Below, in pieces: positions 36,301 through 42,300 of a stretch of 64,000 nucleotides of DNA (positions are counted from its first letter, which is position 1; every line of letters starts with the position of its first letter). Position numbers and translations under genes: made by a program. The stretch comes from Pachyseris speciosa (taxonomy: Eukaryota > Cnidaria > Anthozoa > Scleractinia > Pachyseridae), in assembly GCA_016490735.1 (NCBI GenBank), contig JAEMWC010000165.1:922501-986500 (forward strand). The letters are read 5' to 3'. The notes below the pieces were generated by a model. The model searched no databases and had not been told where the DNA came from. It saw nothing but the letters and a program-made list of their open reading frames with translations.

Positions 36301-39300
36301 TTCCCACAAATAATACTCCAAGAGGGTCTCTGTAGTGTGTGCAGTGACTTGCTGTAGTTGTTCTCTTTGAAGGATTTTCAATGAGACATTGGGGATTTCA
36401 TAAAGGTGTTGAGCAGTGGGGCAAGTGGTTACCATAGACAGGCAAAACTTTATGGATTTAACTTCTTTATAAAAAAAAAAGGAAAAACTTTAAATGCTCA
36501 CAGCAGGCAAGCAATTTAACCTTTTTACAGTTGATTGACCTGCTTGTTGTACATGGCCCCTACGAAAATGCTTGAGACACAGACTTCTGCTTTTTGACAC
36601 TGTGTACAAAGGTTTCCCCAATAAATTGTCAGTTAATTAAGTACAGTGAGTAATTCAAGCTTATGTTGCTAGGTGCTCCAGGACTGTTTGAAGCAAATCA
36701 AAGGAAATTCATCAGCTGATGAGGAGAAGGAAGATGCTGGTCAGTGGATCATCTGTGACTGAACATAAAATTATGTCACATCAATGCCAGGAATATTTAG
36801 GGTACCAGCATTAAGTGCATATGGCAACCCAGCTGGACTTTTTCCACATCTGCCAAGTCATGATCCAGCCATTAGCCTCCAGTCATGTTCTTTAAATGAA
36901 ACACGTTTTAAACAACACTCTGATGTCCTAACATCAGTTGATTTTCTGCTTTCTTGTGTTTTATTGTTTGTTTTTCCTTGTTGCTAGATCCAAATGAACT
37001 GGAGAAGAGATTGGAGGATATGATGAATGTTGCTAAGGTGAGAAACTTAACTTCTCTTCCCTTTTCCTCACATTTTACATACTTGAATTGTATTAGTGCA
37101 CTACATTTGATTGGCTTTTAGTGGCATAGGCAATTTTGTGAAATCTCAAGGCAGTCACTGTTGGTCTAATGTTACCCTTGTTGAAGTTCATAAGTAAACT
37201 TATCTGGCCTGACCAACTACAGGGTAGTAAATGACTGACCAGCTGACTGGTTGGGTTTTGGCTGGCTAAATGACTGTCTGGATGGCCAGCTGAATGGCTG
37301 AATGGCTGAATGGCTGACTGATTGAGTGACTAACTGACTGACTCAGTAACTCATTGTCAAGGATTGATATGTATGGTTTTGTAGGCCAAGGCTGAAGCCA
37401 AGAAAGCCCTTGAAGAGCGGGATGCTATGGCTGCTGAATTTGAGGAATACAGGAAGACAAACCGAATGCTGAAAGGTAAAGAATGCAGTCTGCAGAATAA
37501 AAGTGTTGCCATCTTGCTTCGTTTTCATCAGTGTTCAATCTCTCACACAGTGGCTCCATTTTTACTAAATTTACTTCAAGTGTTGGTGTTAGTACTTATG
37601 TTTTTGGAGCAGTAAAATGGTGTAGTGAGACTTGCTGCAAAGTGGATTAGTAACAACTCAATCAAAACCATTTTAATTGCAGAGAAAGTCGAAGAACTGG
37701 AAGAGAAGTTGGTCCATGTTCAATCTTCTGCTGACCAAGCTGCTCTGATCAAGCGTGAAAAGGAGATTGAGTTGGAAACCCTTCAACGTTACTTCAAATC
37801 CACTGAGGTTGAACTGCACAGGTGGGCGGTCTTCCTCAATGTAGTGTCATACAGACTGTGCCTAAACAGTGCTTGGTATATATATTGCGCATGAATGTTA
37901 ACACTTCAGGATTTCAAGAGCCACCCTGCCCTGGAAAACCTGACTTCAGTTCAAGAACAGATCAGACCAAATCTGCTTAGTGCAGAGAGAAATTAAAATA
38001 TGGCAAATAATCCCCAGAGTTGTTTGAAGTACTGATATTGTTCCCCTCCATACAGAGTAGGAAAAAACACTAAGTCTTTTAAAATAGTCACAGTTACTTT
38101 GCACTGCATGACAAAATCGTACTGTGTGATCATCCTCTATGTATGGTTTGTTCAGTAACTGAAACAAATATTGAAAACTTGCTGCTAAATTTGTAGGGTT
38201 TCATTTAAATGGACACATGATCTGACAAATAATAATATTATTTATTATTATGTTGACTTGTTTTGTGTCTTGTCCCTGTTGTTGTTGTTGTTTTTAAATA
38301 AATATGCAAATGTGTGGTTAACATGAACACCTGTTTACCTCTGTGATTGTAGGAAACTGACTGCTGAAGAGTCTGCTCGAATTAACACTGAGAATCAGCT
38401 GCAATCAGAGCAAGCTAAGGCCTCCACTGCTGTTGTAGATGCTGACAAATACAGGTACAACTTACTGTACTTAGATGTAACAAATATTCACCTTAGGCAA
38501 ATAATTGTTTCAGTTAAATTTTGAACGGTGACAAATATTAAAAGTTGAAGAAAGTTTGGTTTGTTATGAAAAACAACACACATGAGTAATGGCCACCAGG
38601 ATGCTTCACTGAATTCCAAGTACAATTTACCACTACAGTAATTAAAAGCAAAACAGAAACAAAGCAACCTTCTTGTAGCTGGGCCTTATGTGTCACTTGG
38701 CACAAAGAGGATGAATATTAAAAGTGAGTGACCTTCTTGCAGTAGAAGGTCCCTGATTGGGAGATTCAATAAAATTTTAAGTTTAAGTTTAAGTTGCTAG
38801 CAACATTGGTATAGGGCTTTCTTGGTCCCTTTTGTAACCCCAAGCAGGAGCTAAAACAAATTAAACTCACTTACAAAGCAAATTGCCCTTACCTGACCAA
38901 CAAAGCAGTTGATTAAACATGCACTTTCCTGTGATCAGGGATTTAACTTGTTCTGGACACAAAAACTGGGCAAGTTTCAGTGCAATTGAAGGTAGCATAT
39001 AGGAGGATCTAAATTTGTTTACCTGTTTTGCTTCATTAGCATAAATGGCAAAACAAGCTACAGTTACAGTTCTGTAAATGCACATCAGAAATTGAAGGCG
39101 CTTGGCAAACTTAGTGTGACAGGTTCAGTGGTTTTTGAGAAATGGAAGTTTCATACAATTCCTTGTAAATGTCACAGGTTTTGAAGGACAATTTCTCAGA
39201 AAATATTCAACATACCGGATTAATATTCACACTGGTTGCCAAAAGTGATATGCTCTTTAGTTCATGGTGTCAATTTGTTCGTACAGGTTAGCTCCTGATG

Positions 39301-42300
39301 TAAAATACATGTATGCAAAATATAAAGAATGACATCAGCAAAGATTCATCCTGTTATCTCATAATGCTCAGCTTTTTTAGCCCACTGATTTTCTTTCACC
39401 ATCTCATTGTCCTGCCACAGCTATGGTCCCTGTGGTGAAGCTTTTAACTGTCATTGTCGTTATTCATCCTCTTTCTGTATCGCTTCAAGGCAACTCTATC
39501 TGGAAATCAAACAACAAATAGAGGAAATTGATGAACGCTCGAAAGAACAGGTGAGAAACTTTTTAAAGCACTGTCAACCCTTAAAGCTTCAATATCAACA
39601 TAAAGTCACCCTTACTCTTCTGCTTATATTTTTATGCTACTGGTTGCGAGAATTTACCCAAGCATCTATTTGTCTTCTGGTGATCATTTCCTGTATTCTC
39701 ATGATCTCTGTTTCATAAAATAGTGATATTGTAAGGAGAAATTACATGCTGGTCACTAATGTGCCTATCACTTTTTCCCTAGTGGGGGTGGGGTGAGAGA
39801 CTGTCAGTTATTTTGCCTATTTGATGAATGTTTGATCAAAGTTCCATCCGCACCCCACCCCCACCCCCACCCCCCCTCCCAAAAAAATCAACAAGAGAAG
39901 CAAACAATCTTGTGGCAGAAAAATGGGTCCTTGTTTTTTTTGCTTGTTTTGTTGTTGTTGTGCTTTTCAAATACATAAATTTGACATTTGATGTCCCTCA
40001 ACTCGGCTTTAACAAGGGAAACTCGTGTATCTTTTTCAGCTGTCCAACATGGAAGCCAAAGCTCATCAGAACTGGGTAAGTTGTTACGAATACCTGTTAG
40101 AAGTAGACAAAGTAAAGAGCGATCAATTTCAAAATGTGAACGACAAATGAACCAATTATACTGTATTCACCAGTGCTTAATCACTCTTTCGTTCGTTCGC
40201 TCATTACATTTGCTAGTTTGTTCAGCGAAATTTTCAGGTAAGTGTCACTCTGCCTAATCACTGTGGAGACTACCCTACGACGCAGTGGTGTTTTGTTTTT
40301 GTTTTGGAGTCGTATTGGGAGGAGGTGCAATACGACTCCCCTAAAAACGACTGTGTAGGAGACCATGCAGTCACAATCGGCAGAAAAAGTGCGTGCGAGT
40401 TGGTCACGAGTGATTTTTATCGCTCGAGTTTTAATCAATCACAGCGCGTAGTAAAGCAAAGCCTACGAAAACTACAGTTTACTTTTGACGCTCAATACAG
40501 AAACTGCTCTATTTTGTTCTTCTTAGCTGGACTATCGAGCAGCTGTTAAGGAAAGAGATGCCTTGAAGGACGAAAATGATCTCCTAAGAAGAAAGTAAGC
40601 TTCACTTTTTGTTATATCATTCTCGGCAATTGAAGCATCGAGAACAGTATATGATGCCGTTCACTGTGCAGTTGCGCTCTAAAATGTTACAACTCTTATT
40701 TTGTAATTTGAATAATACTTACATGTAATAGTTTTATCTCCATATGATTGCAAAGCTCACTTTCTTATCTGATTTCCAGGCTCTATGACATGGAAGTTAG
40801 AGGTAGCCGACCAAGCTCATCTGCAAGTAGCAGCCAGATGAATCATGGTAAATAGTGTGTTTTCCATCCATCCATTCATTCCTTCCTCCCTCCCTCCCTC
40901 CCTCCCTCCCTCCCTCACTCCCTGAGTGAGATCACATTTAAACCGGTGTCTCCCTCACCTCTTGGACTATCTACCTGTGCCTTACCAATAAAGCAGTCCT
41001 GAGAGAAACTTTTCCCAACCAGATCTTCAGCGTGCTGGTCACTTGATGAATGTAGTTCTTCAAATTTAAGTTTCTAGGTGTTGAATTGCAAAGTGAAGTA
41101 ATTGCCTTAATTGGTTGCTATATCCATAGTAAGGTTTAGTCCCCAGCTTTGTTTCACATTAGTGGTTTCCTCAAGGGCTCTGTAATTGACCGTTTTCACA
41201 CAGAAATCGTAAAAAAATTTAAGAGTTTGTATGGTGTTGGGGGATGCAGCTTCAAAATTAGAGGCCATAACTTGGTCTCTGTTCAACCTAAAAGCATCAA
41301 ACTTGGACAAATGGCCAATCTCAACGTTATCTTTCATGTGATGGAGTCAATTTATCGACTGGGTAATATTTGAAACTCACCCCAGTTCCCTGTGCAACTC
41401 CGAAATGGCTAATACCCACTTGTAGGCACTGTTAGTAGAGAAAATAAGGAGGAAAGTTTGTTTCTCAAGTGAAACGACCAGCCCTCTGATTTCAAATTCT
41501 ATGTATAATTTGAACTGCTATCACGTGAAAGCTTTAATACTTCCTGAAATTATTGACTCGTGCATGTTTTGTTTTGTTTTGTTTTGTTTTGTTTTTCAGT
41601 TGATGGGCGGGACTCTCCACGTCAAAGGTAAAGGTGAACTTCTTCCTACCACAGAAAAAGTACTGCCCAGGGGCTTTCTCTTACTGGATAGCCCATCTAC
41701 ATGATTCCATATACCCACTGAAATCTTAGAACCAGGTTGTGAGGGGTAATTTAAAAAAAAAGGAACCACAGAAACCTGTTTCTTAGTATTTTGCATTTAA
41801 ATGGTAAAACTCAGAACCAAGTTGTAGGGCACTATGTACATCACATCATCACCTCTGGAAAGTACTACTCAGTAGCTGTCTTTCTGTCTTTCTGAGTTTT
41901 ATCCACAGACTCAATGGCTAGAACCACCAAGTAAAGCATAATAAACAGTACCACAGGAAAGTTCCCCTAACAGCTTTTATTTAAACGAAATGAACACACC
42001 GGCCGCTGTTACAAGCACCAACTATTTAACTTTGTTTCTTAATTCACAGTCCTCACATGTCTGGCCCACCTGGACATGGTAGCCCTGTTCCTTTTGCACC
42101 TATGATGGGTAGGTCTTCAGATCTCTTTTGTATTTTAAATAATTGTGAAACCATCTTGTTTGTAGCTGTAGCAATGTAGGACAGATTGTAAAATGAACAA
42201 CACCACAATGAATTTACCAGGTAGCTGGTTTCGTGATAGATAAGATAAGAAAAGATAAGATAAGATAAGATAAGAACTTTATTTTAGTGTCATAAATATT